From contig NZ_CP059399.1 in the NCBI RefSeq assembly GCF_013744875.1, positions 8,060,001 through 8,124,000 of the forward strand: a stretch of 64,000 bases of DNA, written 5' to 3'. This DNA is from Nocardia huaxiensis (lineage in GTDB: Bacteria > Actinomycetota > Actinomycetes > Mycobacteriales > Mycobacteriaceae). The notes under the pieces are model-generated. The model was given only the letters and a program-made list of their open reading frames with translations, was not told where the DNA came from and ran no database searches. Positions 27,848 to 37,772 of the stretch are shown one piece after another; position 1 is the stretch's first letter, and each line of letters begins with the position of its first letter. Made by a program: the position numbers and the translations under genes.

Positions 27848-27895
27848 CCCGTGTGAAAACAGTCACACGGGTGGTCTGCACTTCCGAACGGAAGT
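27848..27895 (+). terminator. tandem hairpins after dinG
   Basis: A nine-base perfect stem CCCGTGTGA (27848-27856) / TCACACGGG (27863-27871) with a six-base loop starts one base after the dinG stop. A second small hairpin ACTTCC/GGAAGT follows at 27880-27895 with loop GAAC. There is no T-run, as is usual in actinobacteria. Confidence 0.75.
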
Positions 27896-27998
27896 AAATT
27901 GGCTTTCGATGCTCCGGTGACCCCCAATTCCCACATCGGATGTATCCGTAGTCCCCGCGCCAAGCCCTGCACGCGGCGCGGGGACCCGAAACTTCTTC

Positions 27999-28568
27999 TT
28001 ACAGAGCCCACTTCAGGATGAGCGTGACGACACCCGCTCCCAGGGCGACGGCCACCGCGAGGCCACCCCAGACCAGACCCTGACGCTGCCACGGGCGACC
28101 CGCGTCCAGCGAGAAGCGGCCCGGACCGGTGAAGGCCAGCGTGAAGGCCGCGATCGCGAACAGCAGCGCCATTTCGTAGCCGGGCTGCGCGCCGCCGAAC
28201 AGTCCGTTGGACCAGGTGGCGTTGACCGCATTCACCATGGTGCCCAAGGCGATCGCGGCGGCCAACGGGGTGAGCAGCCCGAGCAGCAGGAGCAGTCCGC
28301 CGGTGAGTTCGCTCAGGCCGGCGAGGGTGCCGAACAGCTTGCCGGGGTTGTAGCCCATCTGCTCGAAGGCACCCTGGGTGGCTTCGAGGCCGTAGCCGCC
28401 GAACCAGCCGAACAGCTTCTGGGCGCCGTGCGCCGCCAGCAGTCCGCCGAAGCCGACGCGCAGGGCGAGCAGCCCGATGTCGCTGGCGTTCACGCCGTTT
28501 GCGGAGGTGGAAGCGTTTGCGGAGGAGTCGGAGAAGGTCTTCTCGAGGGCGTTTGCGGGTGCGGTCAT
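27999..28568 (-). CDS. DoxX-family membrane protein
   Basis: A 189-residue protein with a polar N-terminus of about 45 residues (Ala/Ser/Asn-rich) and four membrane segments. The DoxX signature is clear: LALRVGFGGLLAAHGAQKLFGWFGG, LAGLSELTGGLLLLLGLLTPLA-type and ATWSNGLFGGAQPGYE segments as landmarks. Members take part in redox homeostasis complexes in mycobacteria or are of unknown function. The ATG at 28568 is preferred to an upstream one because the family rarely has long leaders. It is one of three genes that interrupt the otherwise conserved dinG-glgP neighbourhood. Confidence 0.85.
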   Translation of the reverse strand: MTAPANALEKTFSDSSANASTSANGVNASDIGLLALRVGFGGLLAAHGAQKLFGWFGGYGLEATQGAFEQMGYNPGKLFGTLAGLSELTGGLLLLLGLLTPLAAAIALGTMVNAVNATWSNGLFGGAQPGYEMALLFAIAAFTLAFTGPGRFSLDAGRPWQRQGLVWGGLAVAVALGAGVVTLILKWAL

Positions 28569-28693
28569 GGCTTTCTCATTCCTCATCGTTCGGTTGCCTG
28601 TGGCGCGATCTTGCAAACGGACTGTAGTCCGCATCGCCGCCGACAGTGGGACTCAACTCACCCGGCAAGGACCGTATTCCCCGTGGGACTGCC

Positions 28694-30058
28694 TTATTCG
28701 GCCAAGAACCAGAAGTACGACAGGAAGACCGCCATGAGCACCCACATGACCGGATGCACCTCGCGCACCTTGCCGCGCGCCACCATGACCACCGGGTAGA
28801 ACAGCAGGCCCATGGCGATGCCGTTGGCGATGGAGAACGTCAGCGGCATGAGCACCACGGTGATGAACGCCGGAACCGCGAATTCCAGCCGCGTCCAGTC
28901 GATCTCGCCGAGCGCTCGGGCCATGAGCACACCCACCACGATGAGCGCGGGCGCGGTCACCGCGGGCACCCCCGCCACCACCGCGAACAGCGGGAAGCAG
29001 AACATGGCCAGCAGGAACCAGCCCGCCGTGGACACCGCGGTCAATCCCGTGCGTCCACCCGCCGAGACACCGGCCGTGGATTCGACATACGCGGTGGTGG
29101 TCGAGGTGCCGATGATGGCGCCGGCCGCGGTGCCGACCGAGTCGGCGGCGAGGGCCTGCCCCGCGCGATCCAGCTTGCCGTCCTTGGTGAGCAGCCCCGC
29201 CTGATGCGCCACACCGATCAAAGTGCCGGAGGCGTCGAAGAAGTCGACGAAGAGCATGGTGAGCACGACGATCACCATCTTCTCGTTGGTGAACGCGTTG
29301 GGCAGGTGCACGATGGCCTGCCCGAAGGTCTGATCCAGGCCGTGCGGCAGCGCGGTCAGCGACTTCGGCAGTTCCACCAGACCGCAGACGATGCCGACCA
29401 CGGTGGTGCCGAGGATGCCGTAGAGCACCGCGCCGTGCCACTTGAGCGCCAGGAAGATGACGGTCACCAGCAGGCCGAACAGCGCCAAGAGCGTGGTGCC
29501 CTTGTGGAAGTCGCCCAGGTGCACGAAGGTCGCCTCGTTGGCGACCACGATGCCCGCGTTCTTCAGGCCGAGGAAGGCCACGAACATGCCGATGCCGGCG
29601 CCGACGGCCAGCTTCATCTGCATGGGGATGGCGTCGATGATCTTCTCGCGCACCTTGGTGATGGCGAGGATGAAGAAGATGATGCCGGACAGCAAGGTGC
29701 CCGACAGTGCCTCCTGCCACGGGATGCCCATATTGAGCACGACCGTGTAGGCGAAGAAGGCGTTCAGCCCCATGCCGGGCGCCAGCGCGACCGGGTACTT
29801 GGCCCACAGGCCCATGACCAGGGTGCCGACCACGGCGGCCACCGCCGTCGCGGTGAACACGGCCTGCATGGGCATGCCCTTGTCGCCCAGCGCGCCCTGG
29901 TCGCCCAGGACCGAGGGGTTGACGGCGAGCACGTAGGACATGGCCAGGAAGGTGATGGTTCCGGCCATGAGCTCGCGTTTCACTGTCGAGCCGTGTTCGC
30001 TGATGCCGAAGTACGCGTCGACGCGCCCCTTGGTGCGCGTGAGGACGTCGCTGCTCAT
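28694..30058 (-). CDS. AzgA/PbuG-type purine permease (NCS2)
   Basis: A 454-residue, about 13-segment permease of the AzgA-like branch of the nucleobase:cation symporter-2 family. KRELMAGTITFLAMSYVLAVNP near the start, APGMGLNAFFAYTVV, GIGMFVAFLGLKNAGIV, LFVDFFDASGTLIGVAHQAGL and STTTAYVESTAGVSAGGRTGL are the signature segments. It would import hypoxanthine, guanine or adenine. The ATG at 30058 aligns with the family start. It is divergent from the acyl-CoA synthetase fusion across a 267-base region containing a 20-base palindrome. I see no purine riboswitch fold in that region. Confidence 0.9.
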   Translation of the reverse strand: MSSDVLTRTKGRVDAYFGISEHGSTVKRELMAGTITFLAMSYVLAVNPSVLGDQGALGDKGMPMQAVFTATAVAAVVGTLVMGLWAKYPVALAPGMGLNAFFAYTVVLNMGIPWQEALSGTLLSGIIFFILAITKVREKIIDAIPMQMKLAVGAGIGMFVAFLGLKNAGIVVANEATFVHLGDFHKGTTLLALFGLLVTVIFLALKWHGAVLYGILGTTVVGIVCGLVELPKSLTALPHGLDQTFGQAIVHLPNAFTNEKMVIVVLTMLFVDFFDASGTLIGVAHQAGLLTKDGKLDRAGQALAADSVGTAAGAIIGTSTTTAYVESTAGVSAGGRTGLTAVSTAGWFLLAMFCFPLFAVVAGVPAVTAPALIVVGVLMARALGEIDWTRLEFAVPAFITVVLMPLTFSIANGIAMGLLFYPVVMVARGKVREVHPVMWVLMAVFLSYFWFLAE

Positions 30059-30218
30059 GAGTGTGGTGTCTCCAGTCGGCGGGAGGGTAGAAGGTGCCCT
30101 GCGCACCGTACTTGTCAGCTTTGCCGGATCTGCAACCGGCCCGGCGAATCGTGGGCAATCGCACGGGCCTGACGGTTGGATTACCTGCGGGTTTCACGCT
30201 ATCGATCGGCAATTAACC

Positions 30219-30238
30219 TAATTACTGGCCGGTAATTA
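30219..30238. promoter_or_regulatory. 20-base palindrome in a divergent promoter region
   Basis: TAATTACTGGCCGGTAATTA is palindromic except for one central T/G pair. It lies between the purine permease and the acyl-CoA synthetase fusion. A promoter for the latter, TTGACC (30246-30251) then 17 bases and TACAAA (30269-30274), begins seven bases to its right. It stands out as AT-rich in GC-rich DNA and is probably a dimeric regulator's site. No regulator gene is adjacent. Confidence 0.6.
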
Positions 30239-30325
30239 CGGAGTCTTGACCAATACTGTCTGGGACGTTACAAATACGTAATCTGCCGGATCGTGGGGTG
30301 ACCGGCCAAGCAGAATTGCACGCCC

Positions 30326-32380
30326 GTGGTTACTCAAGTCATCGACGCATCCGCAGAGTTCCCGATCGCTCGCAAAGCCTTATGGGATGTGCTCGTCGAG
30401 CCGCAGAATTACACCCGCCTGTTCCCCGGCATCGGCGCCGTCGACGAAGTGAACACCGTCGAGGAACATCCGACGCTGAACCTGCGCATCGGCGGGAACG
30501 GCATCGAGATCCGCACGCTCGTGGTGCAACTGCGCCTCGGCCGCGATCAGGACAGCTTCGAGATCCACTGCCCGTTCACCCGCAGCTTCGCCGCCGTCCG
30601 GCTGCGCGGCGACGGCTCCCGCACCCGGGTCAATGTCACCTACTTCGCGGCCGGGCTGGTGCATCCGCTGGTCGAGCAGCTCCCCAATTCCGCGGTGGTG
30701 ACCTGGACCGTGGCCGGGCTCCGGCGCGCCGCCGACCTGGTGCTGGACTCCCCGACCTCGCTCATCGTGAACGGCGAGGACTCGATGGTGAAGCTGCAGG
30801 CCGGAGTCGCCAAGCAGATGGTGTTCTCCGGCGTCGTGCGCACCTATCGCCCCGATGTCGGGCTGAAACAGCTGGGCAGCATTGCCAAATGGGGCTTCAG
30901 CCTGGCCGGCGGGTACGCCGCGGCGGCGGCGCACTCCCCCGACCGCCCGGCGGTCATCGACGATCGGTACGCGAGCACCTTCGCGCAGCTGCACGAACGC
31001 ACCAATGCGCTGGCGGGCGCGCTGACCACGCTCGGATTCGGGGCGGGCACCGGGATCGGGCTGCTGTGCCGCAACCACACCGGAATGGTCGAATGCATGG
31101 TGGCCGCGGGCAAGTCGGGCGCGGACTCCATCCTGCTCAATACCGGCCTGCCCGCCCGGCAGATCGAGGAGATCGCCGAACGGCACCGGATCTCGGCGCT
31201 GTTCGTGGACTCCGAATTCGAGCCGCTGGTGCGGTACCTGCCCCCGACACTGCCGCGCTTCCTGACCGACGACCTGCGGCAGCGGCAGGGGCTGACCACC
31301 CTCGAAGACCTCATCGCCATGCGCACCAGCCCGCCGCGCAAACCCCCGCGGCCGGGCCGGCTGATCGTGCTGACCTCGGGCACCAGCGGCACCCCGAAGG
31401 GCGCGAAACGGCCGCACCCCAAGGGTTTCGGCACCGTCGCGGCGCTGCTGTCCCGCATTCCGTTCGGCGTCAACGAGACCATGCTGATCCCCTCGCCGCT
31501 GTTCCACACCTGGGGACTGGCCGCACTGCAGATCTCGACGGCCATTCGCGCCACCGTGGTGCTGTCGGATCGCTTCGACGCCGAGGACTGCCTGCGCCAG
31601 ATCGCCGAACACAAGGTGACGGCCTTGATCGTGGTGCCGGTCATGGTGAACCGCATCCTGGACCTGCCCACCCACGTGCGCGCCCGCTACGACCTGTCCA
31701 GCCTGAAGATCGTGGCCAGTTGCGGTGCGCCGCTGGCGGGTTCGGTCGTGGTGCGGTTCCTCGACACCTTCGGCGACATCCTCTACAACGTGTACGGCTC
31801 CACCGAGGTGTCGTGGGCCTCCATCGCCGACCCGCAGGACCTGCGGCTCTCGCCCACCACGGCCGGACGGCCGCCACTGGGCACGAAAATCGGTGTGCTG
31901 GGCCAGGATCGGCGGCCGGTGCCGGTCGGCACCGTCGGGCGGATCTTCGTCGGCAATCACATGCTCTTCGACGGCTACACCGACGCCACGCCGCCCGACG
32001 AGGCCAACGGCATGCTGGACACCGGCGATATCGGCTACCTGGACGCCTCCGGAAAGCTGTTCGTGGCCGGACGCGACGACGAGATGATCATCTCCGGCGG
32101 CGAGAACGTCTTCCCGCGCGCGGTCGAGGAGGCGCTGTCACATCTGCCGCAGGTGAGCGAGGTCGCGGTGGTCGGAGTGCCGGATCACGAATTCGGGCAG
32201 CGGCTGGCGGCTTTCGTGGTGAAACGGCCCGGCTCCGGCCTGGATTCGGAGATGGTGCGAAACTACATCCGGCACCGGGTGAGCCGGTTCTCGGTGCCGC
32301 GCGACGTGACCTTCCTGGACGCCCTGCCGCGCAATGCGACCGGGAAGATCCTCAAACGCACACTGGTACAGCCGATCTGA
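30326..32380 (+). CDS. SRPBCC domain fused to an acyl-CoA synthetase
   Basis: A 684-residue two-domain protein. Residues about 1-150 have the SRPBCC/START-like pattern seen in actinobacterial polyketide-cyclase-like proteins: VTQVIDASAEFPIARKALWD, then NYTRLFPGIGAVDEV. Residues about 180-684 are an ANL-superfamily adenylating enzyme of the FadD type: the ATP loop LTSGTSGTPKG (349-359), FHTWGLAALQ, YGSTEVSW, the hinge GRDDEMIISGGENVFP and the catalytic Lys674 in NATGKIL. It would activate a carboxylic acid to acyl-AMP and acyl-CoA; the N-terminal domain might bind the hydrophobic substrate. The GTG at 30326 starts the SRPBCC domain without a break, so the fusion is real unless a frameshift is hidden. 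Confidence 0.85.
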   Translation: MVTQVIDASAEFPIARKALWDVLVEPQNYTRLFPGIGAVDEVNTVEEHPTLNLRIGGNGIEIRTLVVQLRLGRDQDSFEIHCPFTRSFAAVRLRGDGSRTRVNVTYFAAGLVHPLVEQLPNSAVVTWTVAGLRRAADLVLDSPTSLIVNGEDSMVKLQAGVAKQMVFSGVVRTYRPDVGLKQLGSIAKWGFSLAGGYAAAAAHSPDRPAVIDDRYASTFAQLHERTNALAGALTTLGFGAGTGIGLLCRNHTGMVECMVAAGKSGADSILLNTGLPARQIEEIAERHRISALFVDSEFEPLVRYLPPTLPRFLTDDLRQRQGLTTLEDLIAMRTSPPRKPPRPGRLIVLTSGTSGTPKGAKRPHPKGFGTVAALLSRIPFGVNETMLIPSPLFHTWGLAALQISTAIRATVVLSDRFDAEDCLRQIAEHKVTALIVVPVMVNRILDLPTHVRARYDLSSLKIVASCGAPLAGSVVVRFLDTFGDILYNVYGSTEVSWASIADPQDLRLSPTTAGRPPLGTKIGVLGQDRRPVPVGTVGRIFVGNHMLFDGYTDATPPDEANGMLDTGDIGYLDASGKLFVAGRDDEMIISGGENVFPRAVEEALSHLPQVSEVAVVGVPDHEFGQRLAAFVVKRPGSGLDSEMVRNYIRHRVSRFSVPRDVTFLDALPRNATGKILKRTLVQPI

Positions 32381-32386
32381 GCACGG

Positions 32387-34954
32387 TTACGGGCTGGGGG
32401 TGGCGACCAGCCCGAATTCGGCATCGGTGGCCAGCAGCGGGTGATGCGGCAGGATGCGGATGGTGTAGCCGACCGCACCGGACAGCGGCACCGGGGTTTC
32501 CACCTCGAAAACCTCTGTGCCGGACTCGGTTCCGGCGTGCGTCATGGCGATGGCGGTGATGTCGGTGAGGTCGTCGGTGGGTGAGACGCGGCCCAGGACC
32601 GCCTGCACGCTCACATCCGCCGGGGCGAGACCGCCCAGATCGATGCGGGCGCGCAGCGACAGGTCCGCGCCGATGACCGGGGTGTCGGGCAGGCCGGAGC
32701 TGTCCACCTGGAGGACTTTCACTGCGGGCCAGGCGGATTCGATGCGGCGGCGGTATTCGGCGAGCGCCTTCGCGCCGGCGAAATCATCCCTCGAGACGGC
32801 CTGATAGCCGGCCGCCGCCGGGGCGTAGTAGTCGACGGCGTAGTCCCGGACCATGCGGGAGGCGAGGACTTTCGGGCCGAGGGTCTGCAGCGTGTGGCGG
32901 ACCATTTCCATCCAGCGCACCGGGATGCCGTCGTGATCGCGGTCGTAGAAGCGCGGCAGCACTGCGCGTTCCAGCAGTTCGTAGAGGGCCGACGCCTCCA
33001 GATCGTCGCGGCGGGTCTCGTCGCGGACGCCGTCGGCGGTGGGGATGGACCAGCCGTTCTCGCCGTCGTACATCTCGTCCCACCAGCCGTCCCGGATGGA
33101 CAGGTTGAGGCCGCCGTTGAGCGCCGACTTCATGCCGGAGGTGCCGCAGGCTTCCAGGGGGCGCAGCGGATTGTTCAGCCACACATCGCAACCCCAGTAC
33201 AGGTAGCGGGCCATGGACATGTCGTAGTCGGGCAGGAAGACGATGCGGTGCCGCACCGCCGGATCGTCGGCGAAGCGCACCACCTGCTGGATGAGCGCCT
33301 TGCCGCCCTCGTCGGCGGGATGGGATTTGCCCGCCACCACCAGCTGCACCGGGCGCTCCGGGTCGAGCAGCATGGCGCGCAGACGATCCGGATCGCGCAG
33401 CATGAGGGTGAGACGCTTGTAGGTGGGGACGCGGCGGGCGAAGCCGACGGTCAGCACGCGCGGGTCGAAAACCTCGTCGATCCAGCCCAATTCGGCCGGG
33501 GCCGCGCCGCGCTCCAGCCAGGACTTGCGCAGGCGACGGCGCACCTCCTGAGTCAGGATGCCGCGCAAGGCGTTTCGGGTCGACCACAGTTCGCTCAGGT
33601 CCACATCGCAGAGCCGTTCCCAGCCGCGCGCCTCCTCCACCAGCTCGTCGCCGATGAGTTCGCGGGCCTTGTCGATCCATTCGCGCGCCGCCCAGGTGGG
33701 GGCGTGCACGCCATTGGTGACCGAGCCGATCGGCACCTCGGCGGTGTCGAAGCCGGGCCACAGCGGCGCGAACATGTCCCGGCTGACCTCACCGTGCAGC
33801 TTCGACACGCCATTGGCGCGCTGGGCGAGTCGCAGGCCGAGGTGAGCCATGTTGAACACCGACGGATCGGTCTCGCGGCCCATGGCGAGAATGCGATCCA
33901 CCGAAACACCGGGCAGCACAGTGGATTCCCGCTCGCCGTGCGCGCCGCCGAAATAGCGGCGCACCAGGGCGCTCGCGAAGCGGTCGATGCCGGCGGGGAC
34001 GGGGGTGTGCGTGGTGAACACGGTTCCGGCGCGGACGGCGGTCAGCGCGGAGTCGAAATCCATTCCGGCGGCCATGAATTCACGGATGCGCTCGATGCCG
34101 AGGAAACCGGCGTGGCCTTCGTTCATGTGGAAGACGTCCGGATCGGGCAGGCCGTTGGCGCGGGTGTAGGCGCGCACCGCCCGCACCCCGCCGATACCGG
34201 CGAGGATCTCCTGCTTGATCCGGTGATCCTGATCGCCGCCGTACAGCCGGTCGGTGACCGCGCGCAGCTCGGGATCATTGTCGGCGATATCGGAATCCAA
34301 GAGCAGCAAGGGAATCCGGCCCACCTGCGCGATCCATACCCGCGCCCGCAGCACCCGCCCCTCCGGCATGGCCACATGGATCAGCACCGGCGCGCCGCGC
34401 TCTGTGAGCAGGCGCAGCGGCAGTCCCTGTGGATCCAGCGCCGGATAATGCTCCGCCTGCCACCCGTCCGCGGTCAGCGACTGCCGGAAATACCCTGAGC
34501 GATACAGCAATCCGACGCCGATGAGCGGCAGCCCCAGATCCGACGCCGCCTTCAGATGATCGCCCGCCAGAATCCCGAGCCCGCCCGAATAATTGGGCAG
34601 CACCTCGGTGACCCCGAACTCCATGGAGAAGTACGCGATCCCGCGCGGCCCGCTCTGCTGCTTCTGGAACCACCGCGGCCGCGCCAGATACTCCGCGAGA
34701 TCAGCCGCCGCCGCATCCACCCGCCGCGTGTACGCCGCATCCGCCGCGAGCTCGTCGAGCCGCTCGGCCGGCACCTCCCCCAGCATCCGCACCGGATCGT
34801 GCCCGACCTCGAGCCACAGCGCCGGATCCAGCTCGGCGAACACATCCTGCGTCGGCCCGTGCCAGGACCATCGCAGGTTGGTTGCCAGCTCGGTCAATGC
34901 CGAGAGCCGCTCGGGCAGGTGAGCGCGAACAGTGAATCGACGCAGTGCCTTCAC
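32387..34954 (-). CDS. glgP: alpha-glucan phosphorylase
   Basis: An 855-residue GT35 phosphorylase that releases glucose 1-phosphate from alpha-1,4-glucan. The N-terminal DUF3417-type region (RAHLPERLSALTELATNLRW) marks the actinobacterial AGP subclass. GIAYFSMEFGVTEVLPNYSGGLG, the VFHMNEGHAGF segment and the PLP-binding region GTSGMKSALNGGLNLS are diagnostic. It lies next to glgE and glgB (Rv1328, Rv1327c, Rv1326c order), so it belongs to glycogen and capsular glucan turnover. A C-terminal domain of about 100 residues (RIDLGGLAPADVSVQAVLG) is typical. Divergent from the thioesterase gene. Confidence 0.95.
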   Translation of the reverse strand: MKALRRFTVRAHLPERLSALTELATNLRWSWHGPTQDVFAELDPALWLEVGHDPVRMLGEVPAERLDELAADAAYTRRVDAAAADLAEYLARPRWFQKQQSGPRGIAYFSMEFGVTEVLPNYSGGLGILAGDHLKAASDLGLPLIGVGLLYRSGYFRQSLTADGWQAEHYPALDPQGLPLRLLTERGAPVLIHVAMPEGRVLRARVWIAQVGRIPLLLLDSDIADNDPELRAVTDRLYGGDQDHRIKQEILAGIGGVRAVRAYTRANGLPDPDVFHMNEGHAGFLGIERIREFMAAGMDFDSALTAVRAGTVFTTHTPVPAGIDRFASALVRRYFGGAHGERESTVLPGVSVDRILAMGRETDPSVFNMAHLGLRLAQRANGVSKLHGEVSRDMFAPLWPGFDTAEVPIGSVTNGVHAPTWAAREWIDKARELIGDELVEEARGWERLCDVDLSELWSTRNALRGILTQEVRRRLRKSWLERGAAPAELGWIDEVFDPRVLTVGFARRVPTYKRLTLMLRDPDRLRAMLLDPERPVQLVVAGKSHPADEGGKALIQQVVRFADDPAVRHRIVFLPDYDMSMARYLYWGCDVWLNNPLRPLEACGTSGMKSALNGGLNLSIRDGWWDEMYDGENGWSIPTADGVRDETRRDDLEASALYELLERAVLPRFYDRDHDGIPVRWMEMVRHTLQTLGPKVLASRMVRDYAVDYYAPAAAGYQAVSRDDFAGAKALAEYRRRIESAWPAVKVLQVDSSGLPDTPVIGADLSLRARIDLGGLAPADVSVQAVLGRVSPTDDLTDITAIAMTHAGTESGTEVFEVETPVPLSGAVGYTIRILPHHPLLATDAEFGLVATPSP

Positions 34955-35041
34955 CTGCTAGACCCTACCCGGTACCAGCTCACACGAGCGTTTACCGCTA
35001 CCCGAAGGCGGCACACCGCGAGCAACCGATAACGTGTTCTT

Positions 35042-35701
35042 ATGAGCGAGCAGCAGGTCGAGGCTCTTCCGACCGAACCGTCCGAGGAGCATCACGAGGG
35101 CGGGTTCCGGCCGGTGACCGAACTCGGCCGGGACAACTCGATCGGCGGACCCCACTACGGGGAGCTGATCGAGCAGGTACGCGAGCTGATGGACAAGGCC
35201 CGGCTGGTCAGTCCGACCGACGCGCTGGCGCAGGATGCGATCGCCACGCTGAAGGAGCTGAACGACAAGCTCGACGCGGCCGTGGTCGACGAATGGTCCG
35301 CACCGACCTGGCATCGCACCGATCTGCCGTCGCGGGGCAACATCACGCTGCCGCCGTTCCTGGTGGACTCCGCGAGCCGCGACGGCGTGCACGCGCGGAT
35401 CACCTTCCGCACCTTCCATCTCGGCGGCAACAATGCCGCGCACGGCGGGCACATCGCGCTCGGGTTCGACGATCTGCTGGGCATGACGGCGGCCGTGCAC
35501 ACCAAGGCCGTCACCCGCACCGGCTATCTGCACGTCGACTACCGGTCCATCACGCCGTTGAACACCGAACTCCAGGTGCACGGGTGGGTCGAGCGCGTCG
35601 AGGGTCGCAAGGTGTTCGTGCGCGCCACCCTGCACGACGGCGACCGGCTCTGCGCCGAGGCCAACGGGCTGTTCGTGCTCCTGAAGCCGGGTCAGCAGTA
35701 G
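35042..35701 (+). CDS. PaaI-family hotdog thioesterase
   Basis: A 219-residue protein with an N-terminal tail of about 90 residues and a hotdog domain (about 95-217). Key segments are [46 protein letters not shown] and the C-terminal [19 protein letters not shown], the pattern of the 4HBT/PaaI family. It probably hydrolyses an acyl-CoA thioester; the substrate is unknown. It is inserted between glgP and glgE on the same strand as glgE, 67 bases upstream, so it may share that transcript. Confidence 0.82.
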   Translation: MSEQQVEALPTEPSEEHHEGGFRPVTELGRDNSIGGPHYGELIEQVRELMDKARLVSPTDALAQDAIATLKELNDKLDAAVVDEWSAPTWHRTDLPSRGNITLPPFLVDSASRDGVHARITFRTFHLGGNNAAHGGHIALGFDDLLGMTAAVHTKAVTRTGYLHVDYRSITPLNTELQVHGWVERVEGRKVFVRATLHDGDRLCAEANGLFVLLKPGQQ

Positions 35702-35768
35702 CGGGCCCGGCACGCGCCACACCTGTCCGGAACGCCGTCGCGGGACGGCACCCGGTAAGTTCGATTCC

Positions 35769-37772
35769 GTGACCGGCCGCATCGCCATCGATGACACCGC
35801 CCCCGCGATTCCCGGCGGCCGGCCGTCGAAAGCCGTGGTCGGTGAGGTCGTTCCGGTGCGGGCCGTCGTCTGGCGCGAGGGCCACGAGGCGGTAGCGGCG
35901 ACGCTGGCCGTCCGAGCGCCCGGATCGTCACGCACACAGCGCATTCGCATGACGCCCGAGTACGAGCCGGATGTCTTCAATGCCGTGTTCACCCCGACCA
36001 AGCCGGGCGCGTGGACCTTCCGCATCGAGGGCTGGAGCGACCCGATCGCCACCTGGCGATCCGGGGTCGAGGCCAAGCTGGCGGTCGGGCAGAGCGCGGT
36101 CGATCTCGCCAATGACCTGGAGATCGGGGCGCGGCTGCTGGATCGGGCCGCACAGGCGGTGCCGAAGAAGCAGTGGGAAGTCCTGCGCGCCGCGGCCGTC
36201 GCGCTGCGCGGTGACGCGCAACTGCCCGCACGGGTGGCCCCGGCCTTCAGCGCCGAGGTGAGCGAGATCCTGCGCGCGACCCCGTTGCGCGAACTGGTGA
36301 CCGGCGGACCGCAGCACACCGTGCTGGTCGAACGACAGCGCGCGCTGTACGGCGCCTGGTACGAATTCTTTCCGCGCTCGACCGGCGGCTGGGATGCCGA
36401 CGGCAAACCGGTGCACGGCACCTTCGCGACCGCCGCCGAGGATCTGCCGCGCATCGCCGCCATGGGATTCGATGTGGTGTATCTGCCGCCCGTCCACCCC
36501 ATCGGGAAGGTGAATCGCAAGGGGCGCAACAACTCCCTGACCGCCGAGCCCGAAGACGTGGGCTCGCCGTGGGCCATCGGGTCGGACGAGGGCGGGCACG
36601 ACGCCATCCACCCGCAGCTGGGCACCGAGCGCGACTTCACCGACTTCGTCACCGCCGCACGGGAATTGGGCATGGAGGTGGCGCTCGACCTGGCTCTCCA
36701 GTGCGCGCCGGACCATCCGTGGGTGGCGGCGCATCCGGAATGGTTCACCACCCTGCCGGACGGCACCATCGCCTTCGCGGAGAACCCGCCGAAAAAGTAT
36801 CAGGACATCTACCCGCTCAACTTCGACAATGACCCGGACGGGCTGTACGCCGAGGTGCTGCGCGTGGTGCGGCACTGGATCGGGTTGGGCGTCAAGATAT
36901 TCCGCGTCGACAACCCGCACACCAAGCCCGCCGACTTCTGGGAGTGGCTGATCGCGCAGGTGCACCGCGACCACCCGGACGTGGTGTTCCTGTCCGAGGC
37001 GTTCACCCGCCCGGCCCGGCTCTACGGGCTGGGGCGGCGCGGATTCAGCCAGTCCTACACGTATTTCACCTGGCGCACCAGCAAGTGGGACTTCGTCGAA
37101 TTCGGCAACGAACTGGCCGCCAAGGCCGACGAGGCGCGGCCGAACCTGTTCGTGAACACCCCCGACATCCTGCACGAGAGCCTCCAGCACGGCGGGCCGG
37201 GCATGTTCGCCATCCGCGCCGTGCTGGCCGCGACGCTGGCCCCCACCTGGGGCGTCTACTCCGGATTCGAACTCTTCGAGCATGTGGCCGTGCACGCGGG
37301 CAGCGAGGAGTACCTCGACTCGGAGAAGTACGAGCTGCGCCCGCGCCCCTTCACCGCGGCCGCCGCACGCGGAGAATCCCTGGAGCCGTTGATCACTCGC
37401 CTCAACGAGATCCGGCGCGCACATCCGGCGCTACAGCAGTTGCGCTGCATCCACTTCCACCACACCGACAGCGACTTCCTGCTCGCCTACTCGAAATTCG
37501 ATCCCACCACCGGTGACGCCGTGCTGATCGTGGTGAACCTCAATCCTTTCGGACCGGAACAGGGCATGGTGTCGCTCGATCTGCCCGCCATCGGCCGCGA
37601 ATGGCACGACCGTTTCGTCGTCCACGACGAACTCAGCGGCGAGGAATACCACTGGGGCCAGAGCAATTACGTGCGCCTGGACCCGGCACGGGCGGTGGCG
37701 CACATCCTCACCCTGCCGCCGGTCCCCGCCGCCCTGCGCACCGAGCTCGCACACAGACGCTCGTTCCGATGA
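35769..37772 (+). CDS. glgE: maltosyltransferase GlgE
   Basis: A 667-residue GH13_3 enzyme that transfers maltose from maltose 1-phosphate onto alpha-1,4-glucan. After the N-terminal domain, [20 protein letters not shown] and [18 protein letters not shown] identify the family. The nucleophile is Asp381 in [11 protein letters not shown] and the acid/base Glu410 in [11 protein letters not shown], positions that fit the GlgE spacing. In mycobacteria GlgE completes the trehalose-to-glucan route and its loss is lethal through maltose 1-phosphate build-up. The start is a GTG at 35769. Its stop overlaps the glgB start (ATGA). Confidence 0.96.
   Translation: MTGRIAIDDTAPAIPGGRPSKAVVGEVVPVRAVVWREGHEAVAATLAVRAPGSSRTQRIRMTPEYEPDVFNAVFTPTKPGAWTFRIEGWSDPIATWRSGVEAKLAVGQSAVDLANDLEIGARLLDRAAQAVPKKQWEVLRAAAVALRGDAQLPARVAPAFSAEVSEILRATPLRELVTGGPQHTVLVERQRALYGAWYEFFPRSTGGWDADGKPVHGTFATAAEDLPRIAAMGFDVVYLPPVHPIGKVNRKGRNNSLTAEPEDVGSPWAIGSDEGGHDAIHPQLGTERDFTDFVTAARELGMEVALDLALQCAPDHPWVAAHPEWFTTLPDGTIAFAENPPKKYQDIYPLNFDNDPDGLYAEVLRVVRHWIGLGVKIFRVDNPHTKPADFWEWLIAQVHRDHPDVVFLSEAFTRPARLYGLGRRGFSQSYTYFTWRTSKWDFVEFGNELAAKADEARPNLFVNTPDILHESLQHGGPGMFAIRAVLAATLAPTWGVYSGFELFEHVAVHAGSEEYLDSEKYELRPRPFTAAAARGESLEPLITRLNEIRRAHPALQQLRCIHFHHTDSDFLLAYSKFDPTTGDAVLIVVNLNPFGPEQGMVSLDLPAIGREWHDRFVVHDELSGEEYHWGQSNYVRLDPARAVAHILTLPPVPAALRTELAHRRSFR

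Noticed and set aside
30059..30218. Purine riboswitch upstream of the purine permease
   Set aside because: I could not find the conserved loop-loop sequences of a purine aptamer. Regulation through the nearby palindrome is more likely.
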